DNA of 64,000 nt, taken from assembly GCA_030220185.1 (NCBI GenBank), contig JASPKZ010001601.1, positions 1,258,938 to 1,322,937 of the forward strand, read 5' to 3'. Position numbers and translations under genes: made by a program. This stretch comes from Diploptera punctata. Lineage: Eukaryota; Arthropoda; Insecta; Blattodea; Blaberidae. Under the pieces are notes generated by a model. It ran no database searches and was not told where the DNA came from. It saw only the letters and a list, made by a program, of their open reading frames with translations. Below, piece after piece: positions 33,053 to 43,509 of this stretch. Numbering within the stretch: position 1 is the first letter of the stretch; each line of letters begins with the position of its first letter.

Positions 33053-33440
33053 AGTAGTAGTAGTAGTAGTAGTAGGACTTTATTAGACAAAAAGTAAGAT
33101 ATTTACAATATTATTTACAAATATGGGTCGCACGGGCAGTAAGCCGTACGTGCTGTTGACAGTCCGTTACAATAAAGTAATAATTGGTACTAGTGTAAAG
33201 AAAAATAAACAAATACAGCAATAACATTACAATTAAATAAAGAAAACACAATAAAACTATTACCATTAAATAATAACACAATAGCATTATTCACTAAAAA
33301 CATTAACATTACAATTACATAAAGAAAACACAATAATATTACAATTAAGTAATAACACAATAGCAATAACATTACAATTACATAAAGAAAACACAATAAT
33401 AATATTACAATTAAATAATAACACAACAGCATTATACACT
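33053..33440 (-). repeat. (AGT)n end plus A-rich minisatellite, likely LINE 3' region
   Basis: (AGT)n at 33053-33075 is followed by GGACTTTATTAGACAAAAAG, which on the minus strand looks like the 3' end of a retroelement with a (TAC)n tail. From 33220, imperfect units of AATAACATTACAATTA and AAAGAAAACACAATAA alternate. Confidence 0.6.
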
Positions 33441-33499
33441 AATTAATTTATATATAATTGTTAATAATTAATGGTATTGCATTTTGATAACATATATTT

Positions 33500-34195
33500 A
33501 TTCATGAATGAGTGTTAAGTAATGCCACGAATGATTTGCAAATTATCGATGAATTCACAACTCACGAAGTGAGGAGTGAATTTATCTAGAGAATTTGGAA
33601 ATCAAGAGTGGCATTTGTTAGGACTATTTAACGAATAAAATTAAGCCGTTTACTCACAAATCATTATTTAAATATAGTTATTTTAAAATATTTATATATT
33701 TAATGTAAACGGCGATGTTTGAAAACAAATGAGAAACGTTTGTTATGCTTCAATATTCTACATCACTGCAACTAGATCATATTTATTGCCAACTAGAATC
33801 ACAATATTGTAAACAATGCGTCCTAGTGGAGAAAAAATGAAACACATGAAACTGTTTGTAACCAGCATTATAGGTTATTAATTAATTTCTGATGTGCTAT
33901 GATGTAAATATGTCAATTATATTTTTCTGGAATGTAAATACCTGGGAAATAATACGTTTAAGAAAGTGCAAACAGTGGTTTTTTTGTGGTATAATCAATT
34001 GCTACGAATGTTTTTCTATCATAACTCGCAAGCAGTATCTGGTTACACTCGTGCAATATATATACAATTTGGGAGCCACTTGATAAAATGAAAGTGATAA
34101 AATTGAGGTGAAAAAGACTGTGATTGGTTGAAAATCAAAATTCATTGAAGTGTGATTGGTAATTGACTCCCATTTCAGGCATGAGTTAGCCTAGA
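33500..34195 (-). repeat. Rep-A copy, the most complete
   Basis: Begins with the end hairpin (GAATTCACAACTCACGAAGT / GAGGAGTGAATTTATC), then GTTAGGACTATTTAACGAAT, the AAACGGCGATGTTTGAAAAC stretch and, at the other end, GTAATTGACTCCCATTTCAG. It serves as the reference for the other Rep-A fragments. The 63-codon frame inside recurs only because the repeat recurs. Confidence 0.8.
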
Positions 34196-34239
34196 TAAAC
34201 TTGCTATATTCTAGCTCCTTGTTATGGTATCTATTAAAT

Positions 34240-34765
34240 GAACTAACTAATTAACTTAATGGCACTATCGAACCCGTAGGTTCATGGCCGAGAGGATAAG
34301 CTCTCCATACAATCCTATCCTGAGCCAAGGTTTTCTAATAATCCCCTGTATAATCTACTTTCCTGAAATCATAGTTAATTTTATTCTCCCACCTCATTCT
34401 TAGTCTACCAACTGGGCGTTTTTCCCTCTGGTTTTCCTACAAGAAGCTTCCATACACGTCTTTCTTTCCCCATTCGTACCACATGTCCTGCCCATCGCAG
34501 TCTACGAGACTGTTCTTATTATATCTGGCTTCCTATAAAGACCATGCAATTCATTGTTATGCAGTCTTCTCCATTCACCTGTTTGTTCATCTCTCTTTGG
34601 TCCAACAACTTTATTCTCAAAAACTCGTAATCTCCCTTCCTCCCTTAAAGTAAGAGTCCATGTTTCGCATCCATATAAGTGACAGAATAATAGTTTTATA
34701 TATTTTCAGTTTTAATGTTTTTTGAAAGGAGTTGGGAAGTCAAAAGTCTCTGTCTGCGTATGTAT
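34240..34765 (-). pseudogene. LINE-A 3' copy
   Basis: Carries the minus-strand coding remains of RMRWENN, KLLVGKPEG and CETWTLTL with many indels (for example AAGTGACAGAATAATAG replacing the usual ATAATATAACTGGTAG). Confidence 0.85.
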
Positions 34766-34794
34766 TAAATATTTATTTTATTTAACTGTTTTTT

Positions 34795-35405
34795 TCATCT
34801 TCTTCTTCTTTTTCTTCTTCACAGTTAAGCTTATTTACTAGCCTGTTCCGGCTCCAAATTGCTGCTCTTTCCATCTTTTCCTTGGTCTTCCCAACTTCTT
34901 GTTCCTCGTGGTGAATAGTTGTAAGCTGCTTTTGGTATTCTATTCTCAGTCATCCTTGCCAAGTGTTCTTTCCAGTTAGTTCTGTATTTCACTATTGTTG
35001 TGTTTAATTCCTCTACTTCTAGTTGTCTTATTTCTGTGTTGTTTTTTGTCTGTTCTTTGATATCCTGCTATTGGCCTGAGGAATTTCATTTCAGCAGCTT
35101 GTATTCTGGCAGATTGTTGTGTTGTCACTGTCCATGTTTCGGATCCGTAAGTAATAATAGGCACTGCCATTGTCTTGTATAATTTCATTATGGAATCTTT
35201 CTTGGCTTTATTTTTGAAAGTTCTTTTTAGTGTTCCTGTTATATAATTAAACTTATTTAGTTTGTTATTTATATCTGTTTCCGCTGTGTATGATATTTCA
35301 CAACCTGGGAAGTTATATCTTACCACTTGTTCTATTGGTTTATTTTCTAATATTATCTTTGTCCGAACTTGAGTTATTTCATAGAATGGATATAATTAAA
35401 CATAG
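34795..35405 (-). pseudogene. LINE-C-like RT C-terminus
   Basis: On the minus strand: RTKIILENKPIEQVVRYNFP, GCEISYTAETDINNKLNKFN, KLYKTMAVPIITYGSETWTV and AAEMKFLRPIAGYQRTDKKQ. A frame break near 35000 leads to the C-terminal NWKEHLARMTENRIPK-like coding. The same family as 7402-8418 in layout, with a GAAGAAGAA-type tail at 34797-34820. Confidence 0.85.
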
Positions 35406-35704
35406 TTTGGTATAATACTGAGTGGATCGCGGCACGAAGCATTTCTAATCTTATCGAGTGTAAATTTCGTAGTTAGGATGAACTGGATTGTGAAAGTAAA
35501 AAGTGGTTGAAAAATCTCCCTGAGGAGTAGTTCGGCACATATTTACGTGTTTTATTTTATTTGACGATAGTTCTTAACAGTTAAGGTTGTTATTGTCGCA
35601 ATTAAAACCTGGGCATAAAAGGGTAAGAACATTTGCTCACAGGTCTCTTATTTCAGGCCTGATGTTCTTTTAAAGCTCCATGGTATGACAGGGATAGTAG
35701 GACC

Positions 35705-35990
35705 AAGGTTTAGAAGCGGGTTGCTGACCTCACATTCACATGTTTGTACGATCATCCATCAGTATGGGAGTCAGCATGACGGTCCCCCATCCGTTATAGC
35801 TGGGTTTTCTTAACCAAAAGCCACTATTTTTAAAACTACACAAATTTCTCACGATGCTGTGTGGGCATCGGTCCCATACTGGACGAAATTCCATGAGACA
35901 TTTCTTTCTCAAGGGGATTCGAACCCCATGACACAAGACTTTGCCCGACGGCCTGAAGTTACTGTATGTACCGTAAATCTACGCCACGGG
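35705..35990 (-). repeat. SINE-3 copy, diverged
   Basis: CACGATGCTGTGTGGGCATC, GGTCCCATACTGGACGAAAT and GGGGATTCGAACC match the SINE-3 body and B-box in order. The tRNA-like head is corrupted. Confidence 0.75.
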
Positions 35991-36004
35991 ACTGACTCAG
36001 AACA

Positions 36005-36120
36005 TTAAATCGATGGAATCCGTACTCAGGACTTCTGTATCATGCAGTTCCCATCGACCCCGGCTGGGTTTGAACCAGCGCACCCAGGAATCTGAGGTAA
36101 GCATAGTTCACTCGGACGAC
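36005..36120 (-). repeat. SINE-2-like head fragment
   Basis: On the minus strand: GCTGGTTCAAACCC (B-box) followed by AGCCGGGGTCGATGGG, the same join as in SINE-2 heads. Confidence 0.55.
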
Positions 36121-36434
36121 GTACATGTTAGTATTTACTTACTTCAAATTTATGGAATTCAACATTATTTTTAAAATGAATGATGCCAACATTTATTTTG
36201 TTCTTTAAAAAAGTCCTTACAAAATAAATATATTATCATTTGAACAAGTTTTTCTATCACTCATGGATTAGAAAACACAAATATCAAATGGTCTACTTTC
36301 TACCTCTGCCAATACCACCTAGTGTTAGGGTCTTGTCAAAATGTTGTGTCTTTCGTTCTCGTCCTGGTTGCCAGGTACAACATTACCCCCCTAAACAACG
36401 TTTAAAATAATGAAGTTATAAGGTATAGTCTATA
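36121..36434. other. No feature recognised
   Basis: AT-rich spacer ahead of a mariner-like element. Confidence 0.4.
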
Positions 36435-37424
36435 CAGGATTAGTCTAAATTCCCCTTACAGAGTTTGACGATTAATAGAGGGGACCAGGACATTTAAATT
36501 TAACATAGGAACCCATGTCCGGAAACACTGTTTACATACAAAATACCACTACAACACATGTTGTTCTCTCCAACTCCTGCTGCTTGTTAACCTCTTACAA
36601 GAAGGGTTCGATGTGACGACCACCAACTTCAATACAGATGCGGTACTCCGTACCAAGTTCTCGTAGACACGATCACTAATCCCTGGTCCTCCAACATCCG
36701 CCGCAGCCATAGCTCGTACTAGCAGGTCTTCCTCGGATTCTACAGGGGTCTCGTACATTAAGGTTTTCATGTGACCCCAGACATAGAAGTCTAGCGGGGT
36801 CAATTCGGGAGAATGTGTAGGCCAAGCAATAGGGCCTGCCATTGCACCGAGCATCGCCGTACAATAACATCACGTCTGCATGGATAACAGCAACACAGTA
36901 CGTACACCTTGTGAAGGATTACTACTGTACTGTGCAGGTACAAACGTCTCTGGGCGGATCACAAACTCAACTGAACAGCACGTAAACAGACTTGCAGTGG
37001 ACATAAATCATTAGCATGGAGAAGGATGATTAGGTGAGCGAGGAATGTCATATGGACTATTTTACCCGTTTAAGGAGTAAGCGAAGTTGTTGACGGAGAG
37101 CGCTGCAGTCGTGTTTATGCAGGAATAGAACACGTGACACTGCTATCTATGAGTGCAGAGGGAAATGGGACGTGGGACGGTGACAGTATACACTGCCTTA
37201 TGTGACGTCACGTGTAGCAACAAACAGAGCTTCGTATTTCTTCCGCCTGCAGAGATATTTTGTATGACCTTAACCAAGACTGTCCTAGTGAGTGGCGCCG
37301 AAAAAAGCGTATGTAGTGATTTTGCGTGTAGCGGAAAATTGACACGTTTTCAGACACGAGTTCCTATGCTAAACTTAATTGTCTTGATCCTCAAACTCTG
37401 TAAGGGGAATTTTGACTCACTCTG
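36435..37424. mobile_element. mariner-like element, 990 bp, third family
   Basis: Left end CAGGATTAGTCTAAATTCCC and right end (reverse) CAGAGTGAGTCAAAATTCCC continue in parallel to CTTACAGAGTTTGA. TA borders both (36433-36434 and 37425-37426). The ends differ from both other mariner-like families here. It is internally deleted. Confidence 0.87.
36549..36870 (-). pseudogene. mariner-type transposase C-terminus
   Basis: Minus-strand GPIAWPTHSPELTPLDFYVW and GHMKTLMYETPVESEEDLLV correspond to the region of the third catalytic acidic residue in mariner transposases, where SPDLTPLDF is usual and here reads SPELTPLDF. A frameshift near 36650 moves the final segment (YRICIEVGGRHIEPFL, stop) to another frame. 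Confidence 0.85.
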
Positions 37425-37426
37425 TA

Positions 37427-37735
37427 TAACAATCTTGTCAACAGAAAGAGAATGAGAGATAAGTGAGAATGTAAACAAGCAATAAAAGCTGAAGACCGTA
37501 TCATACAAACAAATGCATGTTGTTTCTGTTCACTTGTTTGTTGATTAGACTGGAAGACCACGTGATTATTCAGCAGAAAGAAATGCAACCAATCCGAGGA
37601 AGATGCATTGGTTTGTGTGGTTATATTATTCATGCATGTTTAGCGTTGATTTATTAAAAAAAATAGGTTAATAGAAAATTTAAAAAGTCGACTGTAATGT
37701 TGGATCAATGCCACAACGATACTGATGATGGTTTA
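37427..37735. other. No feature recognised
   Basis: Short spacer. The frames here are sense/antisense shadows with no domain. Confidence 0.4.
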
Positions 37736-37739
37736 TTCA

Positions 37740-38050
37740 TTGCGTTATCGTAAGTAATGCCACAAGTGATTTCCAAATTATCGTAACTTCACGACTCACG
37801 AAGTGAGGAGTGAATTTATCTAGAGAATGAGTGGCATTTGTTAGGACTATTTAACGAATAAAATTAAGCTGTTTACTCACAAATCATTATTAAACTATAA
37901 TTATTTTAAAATATTTATATATTTAATGTAAACGGCGATGTTTGAAAACAAATGAGAAACGATTGGTACGCTTCATTTGTTTCTTTTGTTCATCACTGCA
38001 ACCAGATCATACTATTTATTGCCAAAGGAACGCAATATTGTAAGAATGCA
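37740..38050 (-). repeat. Rep-A copy, truncated by SINE-1
   Basis: The end hairpin CACGACTCACGAAGTGAGGA, then GTTAGGACTATTTAACGAAT to CAATATTGTAAGAATGCAC, where the SINE-1 at 38053 begins. Confidence 0.75.
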
Positions 38051-38052
38051 CC

Positions 38053-38397
38053 CTCCATCCATCCATAGTAATTCTTCCCGAGGGCAGGTCCTTCACTGCA
38101 ATCATAGCATTTTCATGCTATGCTTGCAGCTTTACTAGGGAATTGTGTAGGTGTGGTAGCTTCCCGTTGCTTTCCACACCGGTGAAGGATGATGGTGATG
38201 ATGATAATGATAAGGATGATGATGATGGCCATATGCTTTCGGGGACCGTTTGGGCCTTAAAATTTTCCTGACATTCGTCTTACAGGTGAGGAAAAACCCC
38301 GATAAAAACCTCACCCAGAAAAACTGCCCCGACCGGGGATCGAACCCGGGCCCGCTGCGTGAGAAGGCAGCACGCTACCGAGACCACAGCGGTGGAC
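38053..38397 (-). repeat. SINE-1 copy, full length
   Basis: Runs from CCATCCATAGTAATTCTTCC to the head ending GGTCTC.. on the minus strand. The A-box has lost the 'CTCG' of CTCGAGG (CACGCTACCGAGACC). The (GAT)n tract is 38186-38228. Confidence 0.9.
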
Positions 38398-38548
38398 TTT
38401 TGCATAATAGTTCTTTAAAAAGAAAGAAATATGCACAATCGTACTATTGGCAGTTATTTGATCTTTACAACCCCTAAACTAAAAATATAAAGAGGGTGAA
38501 TACTGGGTAGGCCAACAATATTTTGCCTTGTGTGTGCACTTTTACAGA

Positions 38549-38713
38549 ATGGCTTCTAATTCGCGATCAAGAAAAAATAGTGAAATTTGGGGTTTCTTCG
38601 CCGATTTAGGCGATGGTAAAGCAAAGTGTAACTTTTGTTCTAAACACAGTTTAATTCAGGGGACGGGATGCTTTTAAACGTGTACGGCATATTCGCTCTA
38701 AATGTTTAGCAAG
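38549..38713 (+). pseudogene. BED-type zinc-finger exon, frameshifted
   Basis: From an ATG at 38549: MASNSRSRKNSEIWGFF, then GDGKAKCNFCSK. After a one-base shift in GGGGACGGG (about 38660) it continues as RDAFKRVRHIRSKC. Together these give the C-x2-C ... H-x4-C spacing and leading aromatic residues of a BED finger, the DNA-binding domain at the N-terminus of hAT transposases and a few host proteins. The exon ends at a consensus splice donor, AAG|GTAAGA (GT at 38714). Too short for usual ORF thresholds. A hAT origin is more likely than a host gene. Confidence 0.6.
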
Positions 38714-38994
38714 GTAAGAGTTTTACTAAATTTTGCAACAGCTTTTTGTAAACCTAATAAGTTATGTTGTTTTAAAACTTGGATAAAATGGATTTTTATT
38801 AAATACTTTCGGAATTCCAGTAAATAAAATGTGATTGTAATATTAGACTACATTAGATTTGTAGCGTTAGTAATGCCGTAGATCAAAAGGATAATCCCTG
38901 ACTAATGCTGCGTATGAGTGATGACGTAAGCAAGATGCCGTAATGTACTAAATGAATGCACGTGTCGAATGTTGAGAGTACTGAATATTTAAAG

Positions 38995-39760
38995 CCAGTC
39001 CACTCTGTCAAGGTAGTTCGTTCTTTGATACCACTTACTTACTTACTCACTGGCACTATTGAACCCGTAGGTTCATGGCCGCGCGGACATAAGCTCTCCA
39101 TACATCCCTATCCTGAGCCAATGCTTTCCAATCATTTCCTGTATAATCTACTTCCCTCAAATCGTAGTTAATGTTATTCTCCCACCTCATTCTTGGTCTA
39201 CCAACTGGGCGTTTTCCTTCTGGCTTTCCTACAAGAAGTTTCCATGCACGTCTTTCATTCCCCATACGCGCAACATGTCCTGCCCATCGCAGTCTATGAG
39301 ACTTAACTGTTCTCATTATATCTGGCTTCCTATAAAGATCATGTAGTTCATTGTTATGTAGTCTTCTCCATTCACCTGTCTGTTCACCTCTCTTTGGTCC
39401 AAAAATTTTCCTAAGAACTTTATTCTCAAATACTCGTAATCTCCTTTCCTCCCTTAAAGTAAGAGTCCATGTTTCGCACCCATATAATATAACTGGTAGA
39501 ATAATAGTTTTATATATTTTCAGCTTAACGTTTTTTGAAAGGAGTTGGGACATCAAAAGTCTCTGCAATGCATAATTGATACCACTTCCTTCATCTAAAA
39601 CACTTCACTCTTCAAAGATAGTTCGTTCTTTGATATCACTTCGTTCATCTAGGGCACTTCACTCTTCCAAGGTAGTTCGTTCTTCTATGTAACTTCACTC
39701 AGGCGGGATAGTTCGTTCCTCTATGGCAGTTCACTCTGGCAAGATAGTTCGTTCCTCTCA
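38995..39760 (+). repeat. Degenerate subterminal repeats (TAGTTCGTTC), split by LINE-A
   Basis: GTAGTTCGTTCTTTGATACC, GATAGTTCGTTCTTTGATAT, GTAGTTCGTTCTTCTATG and two GATAGTTCGTTCCTCT copies are spaced 35-55 bp apart, each paired with CACTTCACTC. Such clustered short repeats near an element end would suit a hAT transposon linked to the BED exon, but no terminal inverted repeat was confirmed. Confidence 0.55.
39037..39575 (-). pseudogene. LINE-A insertion, longest intact C-terminal frame
   Basis: A 170-codon minus frame (39056-39568) contains VILYGCETWTLTLREERRLR, GEQTGEWRRLHNNELHDLYR, LRWAGHVARMGNERRAWKLL and GKRPVGRPRMRWENNINYDL without interruption. It is the best reference for the family. 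TTGATACCACTT at 39025-39036 and 39576-39587 is a 12-bp target duplication. It is truncated upstream of this region, so no polymerase core is present. Confidence 0.93.
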
Positions 39761-40015
39761 GACACACACTGCGGCACGAACGATATGGATGACGCAGGAA
39801 AGAGGCGGGAACGTGCAAGGTCGATGGGCGGAGAAATGTAGAGTAATCAACGAATGGGCGAAAATTGATTTGGAGTGAGACATCTAGAGCTTGAAATAAA
39901 AAGTAAATTTCAATTTTAAGTAGCAGTAGTGAACTCTGAACTGGCAGTTCACTAAAAGTGAGTAACGTTTTGACACTTCACAGTAGTGAATCGTTCTTTT
40001 TAAACGACTTACTCT
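39761..40015. other. Unassigned, possibly an element end
   Basis: GC-richer stretch with GTAGTGAACTCTGAACTGGC and CAGTAGTGAATCGTTC near 39985. It could be the terminus of the putative hAT element. Confidence 0.35.
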
Positions 40016-40557
40016 CGAATTACCCATAACTAATGTCATACATAGGCCCACTTTCAAATAAAATATCTAAACACTTTAAAAAGTTGAACATTAATGTGGC
40101 ATTTAAAACTAATAAAACTTTACAAAATATAATAAAAAACAACAAAACCAAAATAAAAAAAGAAAAAATATCAGGTGTATATAAATTGAAGTGTGGCACA
40201 TGTGACAATGTCTATATAGGACAAACTGGTAGACCTTTTATATCTCGGATAAAGGAACACATGAGAGCATATAACAGAAAATTAGAATATTTAAAATATG
40301 CTAACCACCTATTCCAATTTAATCATTGTTTCGATCCAAATTTTGAAATTTTACATTTTTGTGATAAGAGTAAGAAGTTGGACCTTTTGGAGGCTGTAGA
40401 AATTAATACATTGAAAAGTAGTAATAAACTGTTAAATTCTCAACTTGATTGGAATGAATCGCCTTTGTTAAATTTAAAAAAATTAAATAAATTATTGTTG
40501 TATTGTTGCTTAGATCAGTTGATATGTGCTATAATAACACAATTCATACTTTGTTAA
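40016..40557 (+). pseudogene. Penelope-like element: C-terminus with GIY-YIG endonuclease
   Basis: The 174-codon frame reads SYIGPLSNKISKHFKKLNIN (PLE linker) followed by SGVYKLKCGTCDNVYIGQTG, whose GVY...YIG is the GIY-YIG nuclease signature. FISRIKEHMRAYN supplies the catalytic Arg context and LLEAVEINTLKSSNKLLNSQ the Glu region. In PLEs this nuclease follows the reverse transcriptase, which is missing here by 5' truncation. The frame is open through the whole domain, so this insertion is comparatively young. Confidence 0.92.
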
Positions 40558-40562
40558 CATGT

Positions 40563-40600
40563 CTGAAGAAGGTACAGTGTACCGAAACAGCTGTCACTGA
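40563..40600 (+). ncRNA. Hammerhead-like motif just after the GIY-YIG stop
   Basis: CTGAAGA (40563-40569), stem GGTAC/GTACC (40571-40575 with 40579-40583), GAAAC (40584-40588) and CAGCTGTC. Six bases separate it from the stop codon of the endonuclease frame. It has the same core layout as at 30743 and 44140. The helix I pairing is poor (two base pairs visible), so activity is doubtful. Confidence 0.5.
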
Positions 40601-40669
40601 ATTATATCTTAATAAATGTGAAAATCAAATAAAACTAAGTTTTATTTTTATTTAATTAATGTAACTTAT

Positions 40670-41237
40670 TTGTTTACAATTAGTTATTAATTTATTAAGT
40701 TCATATTATGAAAACAAAAGCTGTACCGTAGTCTTTAAATCTTGTAAATGTAAATAATTATTTAAAATATTGTAATATGAATGTGCCTGTCTCTATTCAG
40801 TTCTGGGATCTCTGAAATGTCAGTCTGATTCTCCAGTTTGTTGGCTGAAAGATGTCTGTCTGTTCTTTAGTAGGCCTATACACTCGAAGAATGAAACAAT
40901 GTTTTTTTACTCCTAACGTATTCACATTGATACGCAGCCCTTGTATACTGCAGGCTGTTTCTGATCCTGGAATTATACTATTTCATAGCAAAACTAAACA
41001 TAAAATAAAATGACTAAACTGAATTTTAAATCCGGACGATCAGTACATACGATATATTACATTAAAATCAGTACCTTTTAATTAAAAAATGACGTGGACA
41101 GCAGTATCGCTAAAAGGAATAAATACAATCATATGACAAGTGAGCTATGTGCACATTTTTCTTTCTCTTACGATTATTGTTCTCGTTCATTTGGTTACTT
41201 TTTGTAAATCCATACACATTATTATACGTATTGATAA
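40670..41237. other. No feature recognised
   Basis: AT-rich spacer between the PLE remnant and a Helitron-type end. Confidence 0.4.
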
Positions 41238-41470
41238 CTAGCTAATGCCCGGCGTGCGCTGCTACGCCTAAATAAATGAAAATTAATGTGCTTTTATGTT
41301 TGGTTGAATACGTAAAAGGAAAACTAATTATACATCTATATTTTTTAGATACCCCGTGCTGATTACCCGGCGTTGCCCGGGAATCTACTTATCCCGATCT
41401 TCTTGACATAAATAACCAGAAATACAAAAATTAATGTGTGTTATGTTTAGTTAAATAAGTGAGAGAAAAA
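41238..41470 (-). mobile_element. Helitron-type 3' end(s)
   Basis: On the minus strand the sequence ends GGGCATTAGCTAG followed by T, fitting the CTRR|T rule for Helitron 3' termini. GGCGTAGCAGCGCACGCC just before could form the terminal hairpin. A second hairpin, CCCGGCGTTGCCCGGG, at 41369-41384 suggests two nested ends, with ATTAATGTG..TTATGTTT repeated after each. Confidence 0.6.
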
Positions 41471-41513
41471 AATTTATAATAATGATAATAATAATAATGA
41501 TAATGATAATGAT

Positions 41514-42254
41514 TAAAATATATATACAGTCAATTTGCCCATTTCACCAATTAATGTTTAAAAAGGTCAACAAGTTTCCACAGCCAAGCTGTCATTCTCA
41601 AGACCAGATATTGACTGAAGACAAAATTGATAATAAATAAATAAACAAATTCAGTTAAAAACAAACTACGTCACATGACGCAACATTCATAAGTAAACAA
41701 TAAAACATAATAAAACTAATCCTCTTTTGTTTCAATTACAGAAAAGAGGGCGCTGTACGGAATAGGGCCCTTGTCTTTATTCATGATTTTATTCTTATTT
41801 TTATAAATTTACAAACTTTCAAGGACGTCAAGGAATTTGAAATCAATGACCGAACGAATCAGCCTAAGGTTACTTTTATTGATAGCATGACCGTAATCAG
41901 AAATATGCTGGGCAACCCCAGATTTTTCAATTCTGTTAAGTCTAAAATGGGCAATATGTTCGTTAAATCTAGTTAAAATGGATCTTCTGGTCTTTAATTG
42001 AAACAAAAGAGGATTAGTTTTATTATGTTTTATTGTTTACTTATGAATGATTGCGTCATGTGACGTAGTTTGTTTTTAACTGAATTTGTTTATTTATTTA
42101 TTATCAATTTTGTCTTCAGTCAATATCTGGTCTTGAGAATGACAGCTTGGCTGTGGAAACTTGTTGACCTTTTTAAACATTAATTGGTGAAATGGGCATA
42201 TTGACTGTATATATATTTTAATATTTGATCACCAAGAAGATCACTTGTGTATTA
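41514..42254. mobile_element. Penelope-like element with inverted arms and internal GIY-YIG piece
   Basis: Arms of about 225 bp (41514-41742 and 41997-42220) are reverse complements: CAGTCAATTTGCCCATTTCA versus TGAAATGGGCATATTGACTG, TCCACAGCCAAGCTGTCATT versus AATGACAGCTTGGCTGTGGA. The right side alone has a 34-bp extension, 42221-42254, as at 30832-30865. AATGATAATGAT-type sequence flanks both sides (a microsatellite target). The space between arms encodes a piece of the endonuclease on the minus strand. Confidence 0.82.
41745..42005 (-). pseudogene. GIY-YIG endonuclease fragment of the same element
   Basis: FQLKTRRSILTRFNEHIAHF and GVAQHISDYGHAINKSNLRL match the middle and C-terminal part of the PLE GIY-YIG domain (compare RIKEHMRAYNRKLEYLKYAN at 40240). 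The GVY..YIG start is missing. Confidence 0.8.
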
Positions 42255-42282
42255 AATGATAATGATAATAGTAATAATAATA

Positions 42283-42315
<33 letters not shown>

Positions 42316-42350
42316 TTTTTAATTGGCTTTATTCAGTATGCCCCATACTC

Positions 42351-42414
<64 letters not shown>

Positions 42415-42550
42415 TAATAATAATAACAATAATAATAAATAATTAATAACAGTAATAATAATGATGATGTTGATAATGATAATGATGATAATGATAATAA
42501 TAATAATAATAATAATAATAATAGTAGTATTAATAATAGTAATAATAATA
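42246..42550. repeat. (TAA)n / (TAATGA)n microsatellite
   Basis: About 300 bp of TAA repeats with TGA, CAA and TAG variants. It produces a spurious poly-Leu / poly-Tyr frame on the minus strand. Confidence 0.97.
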
Positions 42551-42767
42551 TATTTATTTTACCTGGCAGAGTTAAGGTATTAAGACCTTGTCTGCCACTC
42601 AACCATGTTTTTAAAAAAATACAAAAAATAGTCTTACATCTAAATTACAATGAACATAAACGTTTACATGTTAATAAGGTAGCTTCGTCAAGAAATTCTC
42701 TTCTTGGGAGCACCTATGTCTCTATGAGGTACGGCTATATACATATAATACGTGCCATGATATAATA
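42551..42767 (-). repeat. LINE 3'-end fragment (LINE-F related)
   Basis: The plus strand reads TATTTTACCTGGCAGAGTTA and TTGTCTGCCACTCAACCATG, the inverted 3' end also found at 60785 and 62036. The adjoining (TAA)n is the likely 3' tail. Confidence 0.75.
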
Positions 42768-42909
42768 CAGGGTTCTTCATTTATAACCTAACGGGCACAC
42801 GGCATTTTGTCAGTGCGCTGGTGGGTGTCATACAGCCGGCTTTGCTCCTACATAATCTCCGCGCGTAAAGCATGTATTAAAATCTTACCTTATAGAAAAT
42901 GCTGGAAAT
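42768..42909. mobile_element. mariner-like left end only
   Basis: The first 26 bp are identical to the ends of 18464-19194, and about 115 bp more follow that element (GCTTTGCTCCTACATAATCT). TA precedes it. The right half is missing and an RNase H remnant follows directly. Confidence 0.85.
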
Positions 42910-43228
42910 GTATCCATTGCAATTGAATTCTTTTCTGTAGTTTTTGGAGTTGTTGAATCATTTTGTAGCACTCTTTAATTTGTATTGACTTCATTTTGTG
43001 TGAATTTATTGCATATATTGCTGCCTTAGAATGAGAGAGTATGACAGCATTTTGAAATTTATTTATTCTGTATAGTAATTGTTGGAGTGAAATATGAATA
43101 GCCGTTACTTCCGCATCAACATTTGTTGTGTGGTATCCTGCTGGTTGATAAAATGAAAATAATGCACTGTAATTCCTAACATTGTACTGAGTTAGTTGTA
43201 ATTTCAAATGACATGCCGAACTACACAT
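42890..43228 (-). pseudogene. RNase H domain remnant of a LINE (LINE-E type)
   Basis: A 112-codon minus frame: TNVDAEVTAIHISLQQLLYR, NAVILSHSKAAIYAINSHKM, IKECYKMIQQLQK and IQLQWI. SHSKAAIYAI aligns with the DSKAAI motif of RNase H but has Ser-His in place of the catalytic Asp, so it is dead even though open. IKECY recurs in the 5182 remnant as CKECYG. Confidence 0.78.
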
Positions 43229-43509
43229 AAAGCATTAAGGGGGGTGACGGGTGAAATTTCTATTTTCTACAGTTTTTAAGCTACATACTTGATGTTTTGT
43301 ACACACATTCATGCCATAGCAGGTAATATTATATTAAAGCTTCATCCTTCTAAGCTTAAAGGTTTTTGAGTTATTGAAGAAAATCCATTTAAAAATTTGC
43401 ATATTAAAATTTTTAACAAGTCCCATAATTTTTAAGTAACATTTTTAAAATCTTTTTCTACGCGACCACTGACTTGTTTAGAACAGCACTGTGCAGTGAC
43501 GTTTCTATA

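Noticed and set aside
33892..34083. Recurring small frame in Rep-A (also near 24793 and 51825)
   Set aside because: The peptide is shared only through DNA repeat identity. No start, domain or codon bias was seen.
37153..37455. 100-codon frame near the right end of the third mariner-like element
   Set aside because: It overlaps the transposon's terminal repeat and shows no transposase or other domain.
42333..42602. Poly-Leu / poly-Tyr frame
   Set aside because: Translation of (TAA)n on the minus strand.
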